A stretch of DNA of 32,360 nt, taken from positions 1 through 32,360 of the forward strand of contig JACTTX010000003.1 of NCBI GenBank assembly GCA_015661005.1, in the 5' to 3' direction. A model generated the notes under the pieces. It worked only from the letters and a program-made list of their open reading frames with translations. It did not search any database and was not told the origin of the DNA. Each line of letters opens with the position of its first letter. Within the stretch, counting starts at the first letter, position 1. This document shows, piece after piece, positions 24,553-31,136 of this stretch. Position numbers and translations under genes: made by a program. Source of the stretch: Candidatus Magasanikiibacteriota bacterium (GTDB taxonomy: Bacteria > Patescibacteriota > Patescibacteriia > Magasanikbacterales > JACTTX01).

Positions 24553-25650
24553 ATGTCTAAAGAAAAATCTTACGTCTCGGAAAAATTACGGGCCGCGGAA
24601 GAAGCCATCAATCAAATTCGCGAACGCTTTGGCGAGGGCTCCATCATGAAATTCGGCGAGGCCAAAGCCATGATCGTTGACGCGGTCTCCACCGGCTGTC
24701 TCTCCTTGGACATTGCGCTTGGTGTTGGCGGCGTGCCGCGCGGACGCGTCATTGAAATTTTTGGTCCGGAAGCGTCCGGTAAAACAACTTTGGCCCAACA
24801 CATTGTGGCGGAAGTGCAGAAACTTGGTGGCATTGCGGCTTTTGTGGATGCGGAGCATGCCTTGGATCCTGATTACGCGCGCAAAATCGGCGTGAACGTC
24901 AATGATCTTTTTATCTCTCAACCGGACACCGGCGAGCAGGCCTTGGAGATTGTGGAAACATTGGTGCGTTCCAATGCCGTTGATGTGGTGGTGATTGACT
25001 CGGTGGCGGCCTTGGTCCCCAAAGCGGAAATTGAAGGTGATATGGGGGAACCGCAAATGGGTTTGCAAGCGCGGCTGATGTCCCAGGCCCTCCGGAAATT
25101 GACCGCGATTGTCAGCAAGACCAAAACGATTGTCATCTTCATCAACCAAACGCGGATGAAGATTGGCGTCTTCTTTGGTAATCCGGAAACAACCACCGGC
25201 GGCACGGCTTTGAAATTTTATTCCTCCATGCGCATTGAAGTGCGTCGCGCCGCGCAAATTAAACTGGCGGAAAAAGTTATTGGCAATCGCGTCAAAGTAA
25301 AAATTGTGAAAAACAAAGTGGCGGCGCCGTTCCGCACCACGGAGTTTGACATCATGTACAATGAAGGTATTTCCGTGGCCGGTGACACCATTGACACGGC
25401 CGTTTTGTACGGCGTTTTAAAGAAGAGCGGCAATACTTATGTTTGGGGTGAGGAAAAATTGGGCGTCGGCCGAGAAAACGCCAAACAATTTTTGCGCGAA
25501 CACCCGAGCATCATGACGGAAATAAAAAAAGCCACGTTAGATGAAGTTCACAAACGGGAAAATGTTGAGCGCGAAAGCACTTTGGTCACCGTGGCCGCGG
25601 CGGCGGACAATGCGCCGTCCGATGAAGACGTGCCGGTGTTTGAAGGTTGA
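24553..25650 (+). CDS. recA: Recombinase RecA
   Basis: A 365-aa recombinase that forms filaments on single-stranded DNA and drives strand exchange. Walker A is GPEASGKTT at residues 71-79, the Walker B region is [19 protein letters not shown], and loop L2 is [26 protein letters not shown]. The tail is short and acidic ([11 protein letters not shown]), typical of RecA. ATG 24553 has no SD. I see no LexA-type operator in the 130-bp upstream region, and no lexA in the window, so SOS control is not supported. A strong terminator follows, making recA monocistronic. Confidence 0.98.
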   Translation: MSKEKSYVSEKLRAAEEAINQIRERFGEGSIMKFGEAKAMIVDAVSTGCLSLDIALGVGGVPRGRVIEIFGPEASGKTTLAQHIVAEVQKLGGIAAFVDAEHALDPDYARKIGVNVNDLFISQPDTGEQALEIVETLVRSNAVDVVVIDSVAALVPKAEIEGDMGEPQMGLQARLMSQALRKLTAIVSKTKTIVIFINQTRMKIGVFFGNPETTTGGTALKFYSSMRIEVRRAAQIKLAEKVIGNRVKVKIVKNKVAAPFRTTEFDIMYNEGISVAGDTIDTAVLYGVLKKSGNTYVWGEEKLGVGRENAKQFLREHPSIMTEIKKATLDEVHKRENVERESTLVTVAAAADNAPSDEDVPVFEG

Positions 25651-25691
25651 GTTTGACTTTGGCGACCGATCTGGCGCTGACGCTGAAATTG

Positions 25692-25730
25692 AAAGGGCGG
25701 CTCGGAAATATCGGGCCGCCTTTCTTTGTT
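25692..25730 (+). terminator. Intrinsic terminator after recA
   Basis: Stem AAAGGGCGGC / GCCGCCTTT with one bulged G, followed by TTTCTTTGTTT. Confidence 0.8.
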
Positions 25731-25763
25731 TAGGCGGGTCTGTATAACTTCTTTACATTCCTA

Positions 25764-25803
25764 TTGATAAGAAAACATGCATCAACTATACTGGCGATAT
25801 AGT
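25764..25803 (+). promoter_or_regulatory. Toxin-antitoxin promoter and operator-like palindrome
   Basis: TTGATA (25764-25769), 17-bp spacer, TATACT (25787-25792). Over the -10 lies the palindrome ACTATA-CTGGCGA-TATAGT (25785-25803). A second inverted repeat, TTAAC/GTTAA, follows shortly after. This is the arrangement expected if the HTH antitoxin represses its own operon. Confidence 0.6.
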
Positions 25804-25902
25804 CGTATTAACCATAACGTTAAAGAATATGATGGATTAGTTTGGGATATGATCCAACGTTTAGAGAAAAAGGTCGGAAAAATTACTGATTCATCAAATT
25901 AA
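25777..25902 (+). CDS. Possible 41-aa ORF upstream of the antitoxin gene
   Basis: ATG 25777 opens a 41-codon frame (MHQLYWRYSRINHNVKEYDG...) ending at a TAA four bases before the antitoxin ATG. It is below the ORF-track cut-off and I recognise no family. The best promoter lies inside the frame, so the predicted mRNA would begin after this ATG; the frame is then either expressed from elsewhere, a remnant, or chance. No SD precedes it. Confidence 0.3.
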   Translation: MHQLYWRYSRINHNVKEYDGLVWDMIQRLEKKVGKITDSSN

Positions 25903-25906
25903 AACT

Positions 25907-26689
25907 ATGCTTGCTAAATTTATTCGAGAACAACGCAAAAGGCGCAACTTGACGCAAGAGTTTTTGGGGTCTGCGCTTAAAATTTCCCGCCCGACTTATA
26001 TGCAAATTGAGCAGGGCGAGCGAGATTTAACTATTACCGAAGCCAAGAAATTGGCAGAGGTTTTTGATATTTCATTTGAAAATTTTTTGGAGGGAAAAGA
26101 AGATGCAAAAGTATTTGTAAAGATTGATGGCAAAAAGAAACAAAAACAAGAAGCCGGGGGCGAAATTCGCATCAGCGTCCCGCAAGAGAAGGCGGAAAAG
26201 TTTGAACAGACGCTTTTGTATATTCTGGCAAAAATCGGCGGTAAGCCGAATATTGGGCAGGCCGTACTCTATAAGCTGTTGTATTTTATTGATTTTGACT
26301 ATTACGAAAAGTTTGAGGAGCAACTGATTGGCGCAAAATACATCAAAAATCATTATGGCCCAACTCCCGTGATGTTTGCCAAGTTTATTGAGCGTCTGGA
26401 AAAAAAAGGCAAGGTGGAGAAGATCAAGAGCAAGTTTTATAAGCATGAGCAAACCAAGTATCTTGTCAACCCAAATGAACCGCTTAATTTATCCGCCCTT
26501 TCAGCTCAGGAGCTTGCTCATATTGATTGGGAAATCGACCGTCTTGGTAATCTAACCGCGACGCAAATTTCCGCTTTGTCTCATCTTGATACGCCGTGGG
26601 TTTCGGCAAAAGACAGAGAGCCGCTGGAATACGAGCATGTATTCTACCGACCTGAAGAAACCTCCGTAAGAGAATATGAGCCACTTTGA
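25907..26689 (+). CDS. Antitoxin with XRE-type HTH and SocA/Panacea (DUF4065) domain
   Basis: A 260-aa protein. Residues 1-60 are an XRE-like helix-turn-helix (IREQRKRRNLTQEFLGSALKISRPTYMQIEQGERDLTITEAKKLAEVF). Residues about 95-245 match the DUF4065/SocA/Panacea domain, with IGQAVLYKLLYFIDFDYYEKF, IKNHYGPTPVMFAKFIERL and the late SHLDTPWVSAKDREPLEYEHVFYR. Panacea domains neutralise many unrelated toxins. The downstream toxin gene overlaps by 14 bases, so the two are translationally coupled. The HTH together with a palindrome over the promoter suggests autorepression. The DNA is AT-richer than the surrounding housekeeping genes. Confidence 0.9.
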   Translation: MLAKFIREQRKRRNLTQEFLGSALKISRPTYMQIEQGERDLTITEAKKLAEVFDISFENFLEGKEDAKVFVKIDGKKKQKQEAGGEIRISVPQEKAEKFEQTLLYILAKIGGKPNIGQAVLYKLLYFIDFDYYEKFEEQLIGAKYIKNHYGPTPVMFAKFIERLEKKGKVEKIKSKFYKHEQTKYLVNPNEPLNLSALSAQELAHIDWEIDRLGNLTATQISALSHLDTPWVSAKDREPLEYEHVFYRPEETSVREYEPL

Positions 26690-27017
26690 TGCTCTTGCAG
26701 AATTTGAAAAAGAATTTAAGCGGCTTTTCAAGAAATACGGAACGCTTGATGATGATTTGGAAAAATTCAAAAAAATTCTGATGATCACTCCAACCGGTAT
26801 TGGAAAAAATTTTGTCACCGTTTATTCCTCGCAAACCGTAAAAATTGTAAAAGCGCGTATGGCCTGCCGCGCGCTTCGCGATCGATCGCTCCGTATCGTT
26901 TATTCCTATTTTGAACAAGAACAACTTGTTGAATTTATCGAACTCTATTTCAAGGGCGACAAAGAGAATGAGGATCGTGATAGAATTAAAGAGTACCTAA
27001 GCAATCATCAAAACTAA
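26676..27017 (+). CDS. RelE/ParE superfamily (Gp49/HigB-like) toxin
   Basis: A 113-aa protein beginning inside the antitoxin gene (14-base overlap). The pattern FEKEFKRLFKKYGTLDDDLEKFKKIL, then KARMACRALRDRSLRIVYSYFEQEQLVEFIELYFKGDKENEDRDRIKEYL is typical of RelE-fold toxins, where the basic and aromatic residues of the central strands cleave or bind mRNA at the ribosome. The family includes mRNA-cutting and gyrase-poisoning members, so the target is not certain. Its partner is the HTH-SocA protein just upstream. Confidence 0.82.
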   Translation: MSHFDALAEFEKEFKRLFKKYGTLDDDLEKFKKILMITPTGIGKNFVTVYSSQTVKIVKARMACRALRDRSLRIVYSYFEQEQLVEFIELYFKGDKENEDRDRIKEYLSNHQN

Positions 27018-27157
27018 CCCCGCCCGCCACCCAAATTGAGGTTCCGCCGCCCGAAAAATCCGCTGGGGGGTCCAGCAGGCGGATAAAGCGAAGTTGTATT
27101 GAAACCGAATCAAGCCAACAAATTATAGAACGCCGGAAAGAGCTCGAACGGGAGCTT

Positions 27158-27970
27158 ATGGATATGCCCAAGGAAACCCAGAGTGATTTTACTCTTGATT
27201 ATGTCCGTGATGCCATTTTCCCTAAGGATACTGAAAATATGTCTCCGAAATATGATTTAGACAAAATCAAATTCGCAACCGATGGGCCGACTTTTGAAAA
27301 AGCGGTTGATTTATATGAGAAAGGAAAGGTAACGCAGTTTAAGGAAGGGATTGGTGCTTATTCGGCTGTCGTAATGGGCACAAAGCCGTATCGTGTTTCA
27401 GTTGAGGCGCGCCGGTATGATTATGGACATTGCGAATGTTATCTCGGCCAGAACGACACGCTTTGCAAGCACATGGTGGCTGTGGCAATTTATGTGGTGA
27501 TGGGCGGCAAAAAAATGAGTGACGAAGATAAACGACTCGTATCTCAAGCTGTTTGTAGTGGTGAGTTGGGAGAATTAAGCAAGAGTGAGTTAGCGGCAAC
27601 GAAGAAGGCAATCACCGCTGGCCTGCGGTATATCAAATCATACGAGGGCCCGTCTCGTATTTGGTTTTCGTATCAAAGTTCTCTCTCTGAAGGGTGCAAT
27701 CGTTTATCAAAAATTGTTTCCGAGTTGCCGGTAAGCGAGCAAACTGCAAAAGTTCTGGTTGATATGCTTTTGCGGCTTGATGACAGGTTGTGTCGTGGCG
27801 GCGTTGATGATTCTGATGGCACTGTTGGTGGGTTTATTGAAGAGACCGTGCAGGTGCTTAAAGAATACACAAAACTCAATCCTTCTTGCATTGAAGCGCT
27901 CAACGAACTAAAAGGTAAAGAAACCTGTTTTGACTGGGAGGAACCGCTTTTGGAATTCGTTAAGAATTGA
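27158..27970 (+). CDS. SWIM zinc-finger protein
   Basis: A 270-aa protein with a SWIM zinc-binding motif, C92-x-C94...C103-x-H105 (HCECYLGQNDTLCKHM), a module found in DNA-linked and nucleic-acid-binding proteins. The rest (helical C-terminal part with VLVDMLLRLDDRL and FIEETVQVLKEY) is not recognised. The start is uncertain: the same frame is open back to 26990 and its upstream part (RRIKRSCIETESSQQ, IIERRKELERELMDM) looks coding, but no ATG, GTG or TTG is available there and no SD precedes ATG 27158. The gene may use a rare start, or have lost its 5' end. It follows the toxin gene on the same strand. Confidence 0.75.
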   Translation: MDMPKETQSDFTLDYVRDAIFPKDTENMSPKYDLDKIKFATDGPTFEKAVDLYEKGKVTQFKEGIGAYSAVVMGTKPYRVSVEARRYDYGHCECYLGQNDTLCKHMVAVAIYVVMGGKKMSDEDKRLVSQAVCSGELGELSKSELAATKKAITAGLRYIKSYEGPSRIWFSYQSSLSEGCNRLSKIVSELPVSEQTAKVLVDMLLRLDDRLCRGGVDDSDGTVGGFIEETVQVLKEYTKLNPSCIEALNELKGKETCFDWEEPLLEFVKN

Positions 27971-27982
27971 TATAGTGATGTT

Positions 27983-28231
27983 GGAATAGCGAGAGTCGGT
28001 ATTTACCGGCGAAAGCCGGTAACAGGGTTGTGTAATGAGTCCGCCATCCGCCTTTGTGCGGTGGATTCGCCCGAAAGGACGAAGGGTGCGGTGAAAAGCA
28101 ATTCTGGCTTACGGGTGTACCGAGAGCTTGGCCGAGCATCACTGGGCACAATCGAGGGCCGCGGGGCGCAAGAGGGATTCATCTCTCCCGCTCGCTGTTC
28201 CCGCAAAAAACTCCCAGCATGGGAGTTTTTT
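27983..28231 (+). ncRNA. Candidate structured RNA, about 250 nt
   Basis: Between the SWIM gene and the SHOCT gene lies a stretch without a credible ORF. A TATAGT -10 (27971-27976) with a poor -35 could start it. Stems include TTACCGGC-GAAA-GCCGGTAA (28014-28019 centre), ATCCGCC/GGTGGAT, GTCC/GGAC around CCC-GAAA-GGA, and it ends in the terminator AAAAAACTCCCA-GCA-TGGGAGTTTTTT. No tmRNA, RNase P, SRP or riboswitch class is recognised. Resemblance of part of it to a hammerhead ribozyme was examined and rejected. Confidence 0.5.
28205..28231 (+). terminator. Intrinsic terminator of the 250-nt candidate RNA
   Basis: Twelve-bp stem AAAAAACTCCCA / TGGGAGTTTTTT with loop GCA; works in either direction. 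Confidence 0.88.
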
Positions 28232-28261
28232 GCTACAGCTCGTCAAAATGTATTAATGCTG

Positions 28262-28290
28262 TTCAATTTGGGGAAAAAATTCGTTACAAT
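28262..28290 (+). promoter_or_regulatory. Promoter of the SHOCT-domain gene
   Basis: TTCAAT, 17-bp spacer, TACAAT. The -10 ends six bases before the ATG, so the mRNA is predicted to start at the initiation codon (leaderless). Confidence 0.65.
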
Positions 28291-28296
28291 AAAAAC

Positions 28297-28986
28297 ATGA
28301 AAAAACTTACCGCTATAATTTCTGTTTTTGGATTAACCTTTGTTGTTGTCGGCATGGCCAATGCCCAGATGATGGGCAGTTTTTCCAATTCTGCGGCTGA
28401 CTGGAATGAAGTCGTTGAGCACATCACCCGCGAAGAACAAGAGGGCAAAAAGCTTTGGAATAAACTGCAAGCCAAAGATATTGTTTGCGAGAATTTGGAC
28501 GATGAGCAGTTTGGAGTTCTCGGCGAATACTTTATGGGGCAAATGACCGGAGATTCGCACGCCGCCATGAATGCCATGATGATCCAGACGCACGGCGAAG
28601 ACGGCGAGGAGCAGATTCACATCGTCATGGGCAAGCGTCTTTCAGGGTGCGATACATCGGTGGCTTTTCCGGCGGAAAGCCTCGGCTGGATGCCAATGAT
28701 GAATATGATGTGGGGAGGATGGTCGTCTCCTTTTGGCAGTAATAATTCAACAAACAATATAATGAATTTGGGATTCGGGCCTTTTGGCGGTTTCGGCTGG
28801 ATTTTTATGGTTCTTTGGTGGGTTCTGATAATCGTCGGCATTGTCGCGCTTATCAAATGGCTCACAAGAGGGTCGCGCGGCATTCACAATCGTGAAAAAT
28901 CCGCGCTTGAAATTTTGCAGGAACGATGTGCTAAGGGCGAGATTAACAAGCAGGAGTTCGAGGAAAAGAAAAAGGATTTAAGCTGA
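28297..28986 (+). CDS. Exported membrane protein with C-terminal SHOCT domain
   Basis: A 229-aa protein starting at ATG 28297 (MKKLTAIISVFGLTFVVVGMANAQ), a classic signal peptide with likely cleavage after ANA. An outside domain of about 100 residues follows (EEQEGKKLWNKLQAKDIVCENLDDEQFGVLGEYFMGQM...), methionine-rich, with two cysteines. Residues about 165-190 are a transmembrane helix (FGWIFMVLWWVLIIVGIVALIKWL). The last 35 residues are a SHOCT module (SALEILQERCAKGEINKQEFEEKKKDL), a short helical domain often found at the ends of membrane proteins. The longer track start (28054) runs through the upstream RNA and is rejected. Function unknown; Met-rich outer domains can bind metals, which is only a guess. 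Confidence 0.85.
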   Translation: MKKLTAIISVFGLTFVVVGMANAQMMGSFSNSAADWNEVVEHITREEQEGKKLWNKLQAKDIVCENLDDEQFGVLGEYFMGQMTGDSHAAMNAMMIQTHGEDGEEQIHIVMGKRLSGCDTSVAFPAESLGWMPMMNMMWGGWSSPFGSNNSTNNIMNLGFGPFGGFGWIFMVLWWVLIIVGIVALIKWLTRGSRGIHNREKSALEILQERCAKGEINKQEFEEKKKDLS

Positions 28987-28993
28987 CCAGCCT

Positions 28994-29116
28994 ATGAAAA
29001 TCGGCATTATCTTGTAATCCAATAATCCGGAGCATAATTGGAACACGTTTCGTTTCGGCATCACTTCACTCAAGGCCAATTATGATGTGACCATTCCGCG
29101 CAAAAAATTTTTTTAA
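28994..29116 (+). pseudogene. DsrE-like gene remnant with in-frame stop
   Basis: Eight bases after the SHOCT gene, one frame reads MKIGIIL, TAA, then SNNPEHNWNTFRFGITSLKANYDVT and on to a TAA at 29114-29116. This matches the N-terminus of DsrE/DsrF-type small sulfur-relay-like proteins (hydrophobic strand, then N-x-P-E...W-N-x-F-R-F). The frame is preserved apart from the single ochre codon at position 8, and the remaining two thirds of a normal gene are missing, so it is a truncated remnant. Its 3' end overlaps the convergent efp stop by a few bases. Confidence 0.6.
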
Positions 29117-29676
29117 TTCTGCCGCTCCACGTATTCTCCGGTATCAGTATTCACCACTACCATTTCTCCTTCTTTGATAAAAATCGGGACTTGTGTTTTG
29201 AGCCCATTCTCCAAAACGACTTCTTTAGTCACGTTGCCGCCGGCGGTGTCACCTTTCACGGCCGGCGGCGCTTCTGTCACTTTATAGGCAATTTTCCGCG
29301 GCAGTTCCACGGCCACGGGCGCGCCCTGATAAAAAAGCACCATCACTTCCAATCCTTCTTTCAAAAATTTGACGTCATCGCCTAAAACATCGGCGCCAAT
29401 CTGCGACTGCTCATAACTGGTATTGTCCATGAAATTATAAAATTGGCCGTCGCTGAAAAGATACTGCATATTTTTCCGCTCCACCTCCACGATTTCCACA
29501 CTCTCCACGGCTTTGAAAGTATTTTCCAACGCCTTGCCGGTGGCCACATTTTTAAGACGAGTGCGCGTGAAAGCTGACCCCTTCCCGGGATTGACGTGCT
29601 GAAATTCCGTAACGACATAAAGTCCGTCTTTAAAACGGATGACAATGCCTTTTTTGAGATCAGATGTTGAGGCCAT
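29113..29676 (-). CDS. efp: Translation elongation factor P
   Basis: A 187-aa factor that rescues ribosomes stalled at polyproline. Start: ATG 29674-29676 (MASTSDLKKGIVIRF); the track's longer start runs through an inverted repeat. Domain I carries the modification loop NPGKGSAF with Lys32 at the tip, matching the class modified by EpmA on lysine. Domains II and III (YEQSQIGADVLGDDVKFLKEGLEVMVLFYQG, then LENGLKTQVPIFIKEGEMVVVNTDTGEYVERQ) are complete. No SD. An EpmA-like enzyme is encoded 1.5 kb away on the same strand. The promoter is not clear; a long inverted repeat lies directly upstream. Confidence 0.96.
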   Translation of the reverse strand: MASTSDLKKGIVIRFKDGLYVVTEFQHVNPGKGSAFTRTRLKNVATGKALENTFKAVESVEIVEVERKNMQYLFSDGQFYNFMDNTSYEQSQIGADVLGDDVKFLKEGLEVMVLFYQGAPVAVELPRKIAYKVTEAPPAVKGDTAGGNVTKEVVLENGLKTQVPIFIKEGEMVVVNTDTGEYVERQN

Positions 29677-29710
29677 ACGGAAGAAGCTGGAAGCTTGAGA
29701 CTGAGGGCTG

Positions 29711-29846
29711 GAATGTATAAATGTTATCAAGGGTGTGAATATCTGTTTGTTAGACATGGGTTTGCGCCACCTTAGTGTTATCTTCAGAGACGGCGCGGGA
29801 CCCGTGTCGAACAAACAGATATTCACACCCGCAAACATTCCGGTCT
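29711..29846. repeat. Long inverted repeat upstream of efp
   Basis: Arms of 31 bp (29731-29761 and 29800-29830, beginning GGGTGTGAATATCTGTTTGT) match at 29 positions. Inner stem GCGCC/GGCGC encloses a loop of about 23 bases; outer short arms GAATGT / ACATTC extend it. The predicted hairpin covers about 130 bases of the efp leader. Confidence 0.8.
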
Positions 29847-29916
29847 CCATCTTCCACATTCAACATTCTATATTCTATTTTCCTTCCGGTCAAGGCGCTC
29901 TTCACGCGCTTCATGC

Positions 29917-29952
29917 TAAAAACAAAGAAGACCACCGGTTGGGGCGATCTTC
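29917..29952 (-). terminator. Intrinsic terminator after the sigma factor gene
   Basis: Minus-strand stem GAAGATC / GGTCTTC (one G-T pair) with a GC-rich loop, followed by TTTGTTTTTA. It begins at the sigma factor stop codon. Confidence 0.65.
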
Positions 29953-31043
29953 TATCGTTTGTCTCCTTTCTTAAGACGATAATCTTTTCCGTAACGTTGA
30001 ATTTTTCGGAGCCGTTGAAGCGTTGCTGGCCCTTCGTCAAAAGACATGACGAAATGAAGGAGCTCGCCAAAAGTGTTGAGCTTCGGAACGGATGCCCATC
30101 GCGCGCAGATGAGAACCGGCATTTGGTTCAGCACGCGCAATTCACTTTGCTGGATGGCTTGCCGACTCACCCTGAAAAATCGGCCAACCTCGGTCTGCAA
30201 AAGCGGGTTAAGTTCGGGGACGCCCCAAAGAGCCCGCATGTACTTGGCGTCTTTTTCACCAACGCAATCCAGCGCCGCGTCAATCATCCGAATGGCGCGC
30301 TTCAGATCATGACCGGCTTCCGCCATTTCCGATGGTGACCAGTGCAAACTTTCGGCCGTTGTTTTTCCGTCTGATGAAGCATCGCCATCCCGTTCCGCGA
30401 GCGGGAAGGTGTGGCCAAAAGCGAACCCTATCGCCAACCGGATGGTTCCCTTTGATAGGGGTCTGCTTGCAAACGGATTGGTCTCCTTTCTAAAGGCCGC
30501 AAGAATTTCTATCTCCATCGGTGATCGTCCCAGTTCACGCCGAAGACGCTCATGGACGCGTTCAAGAACATCCGTGGCGACATGAACATAATCCGGCATT
30601 TTGAACGGAAAACGACTACTCATGGCGCAGGCGGCGCGGAACATCCTGCGCCGGACATGCGTCATAATAAAAGTCGCCAGTGAGCCGCGCGACGGATCAA
30701 AACGCGGCAGAAGCCAAAACAAGGCAATCATGCCGACCTGTACCAAATCATCCTTTGAAACGTTGAATCGCCGGAAACGAGCCGCCATCTTCACAATTAT
30801 TTTTAAGTTGTGGAGGAGCAAGGCATCGCCCGCTTCTTCGGCGGCACGGCGCGATTTAGGATCTGTGCTTGGCGCACACATCTGTCGAAAGAGCGCCGCC
30901 GTTTCTTCAGGAGTTAGTATGATGTGGCCAAGAAGTGGTTTGAAAAACAAATCAAATCCACTGGCCTGACCGCGGCTCTGACGCGCCTCTTGCAGAGCCA
31001 GTGTTTGTGCGGCCGCCACGCGGCCGCGGAAGGAACTGCTCAT
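29952..31043 (-). CDS. Sigma-70 family RNA polymerase sigma factor, divergent
   Basis: A 363-aa protein. Start: ATG 31041-31043 (MSSSFRGRVAAAQ), because AAAGGAGGAGAC precedes it closely; the track start is 11 codons earlier. Region 2 is clear: ALLLHNLKIIVKMAARFRRFNVSKDDLVQVGMIALFWLLPRFDPSRGSLATFIMTHVRRRM, covering core binding and the -10 recognition helix. A region 3-like segment (HERLRRELGRSPMEIEILAAF) follows. Region 4 is weak (VGRFFRVSRQAIQQSELRVLNQM), suggesting altered -35 recognition. An N-terminal TPEETAALFRQM resembles region 1.2. It has its own TTGACA promoter and terminator. Not the housekeeping factor by appearance; the regulon is unknown, and no anti-sigma gene is adjacent. Confidence 0.8.
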   Translation of the reverse strand: MSSSFRGRVAAAQTLALQEARQSRGQASGFDLFFKPLLGHIILTPEETAALFRQMCAPSTDPKSRRAAEEAGDALLLHNLKIIVKMAARFRRFNVSKDDLVQVGMIALFWLLPRFDPSRGSLATFIMTHVRRRMFRAACAMSSRFPFKMPDYVHVATDVLERVHERLRRELGRSPMEIEILAAFRKETNPFASRPLSKGTIRLAIGFAFGHTFPLAERDGDASSDGKTTAESLHWSPSEMAEAGHDLKRAIRMIDAALDCVGEKDAKYMRALWGVPELNPLLQTEVGRFFRVSRQAIQQSELRVLNQMPVLICARWASVPKLNTFGELLHFVMSFDEGPATLQRLRKIQRYGKDYRLKKGDKR

Positions 31044-31088
31044 TGTCTCCTCCTTTGACCGCTCTGCTGTCACCATGACAGCCCGCTC

Positions 31089-31117
31089 AATTTATGTTGT
31101 TTTCCGTTTATTGTCAA
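31089..31117 (-). promoter_or_regulatory. Promoter of the sigma factor gene
   Basis: Minus-strand TTGACA, 17-bp spacer, TAAATT, giving a leader of about 40 bases that ends in a strong SD. Confidence 0.7.
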
Positions 31118-31136
31118 GAAGAAAGAAGATGTGTTT

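Noticed and set aside
28037-28086. Hammerhead-ribozyme-like core (ATGAGTCC ... GGACGAA)
   Set aside because: The conserved CUGAUGA reads GUAAUGA and GAAA reads GAAG, so essential core bases are missing.
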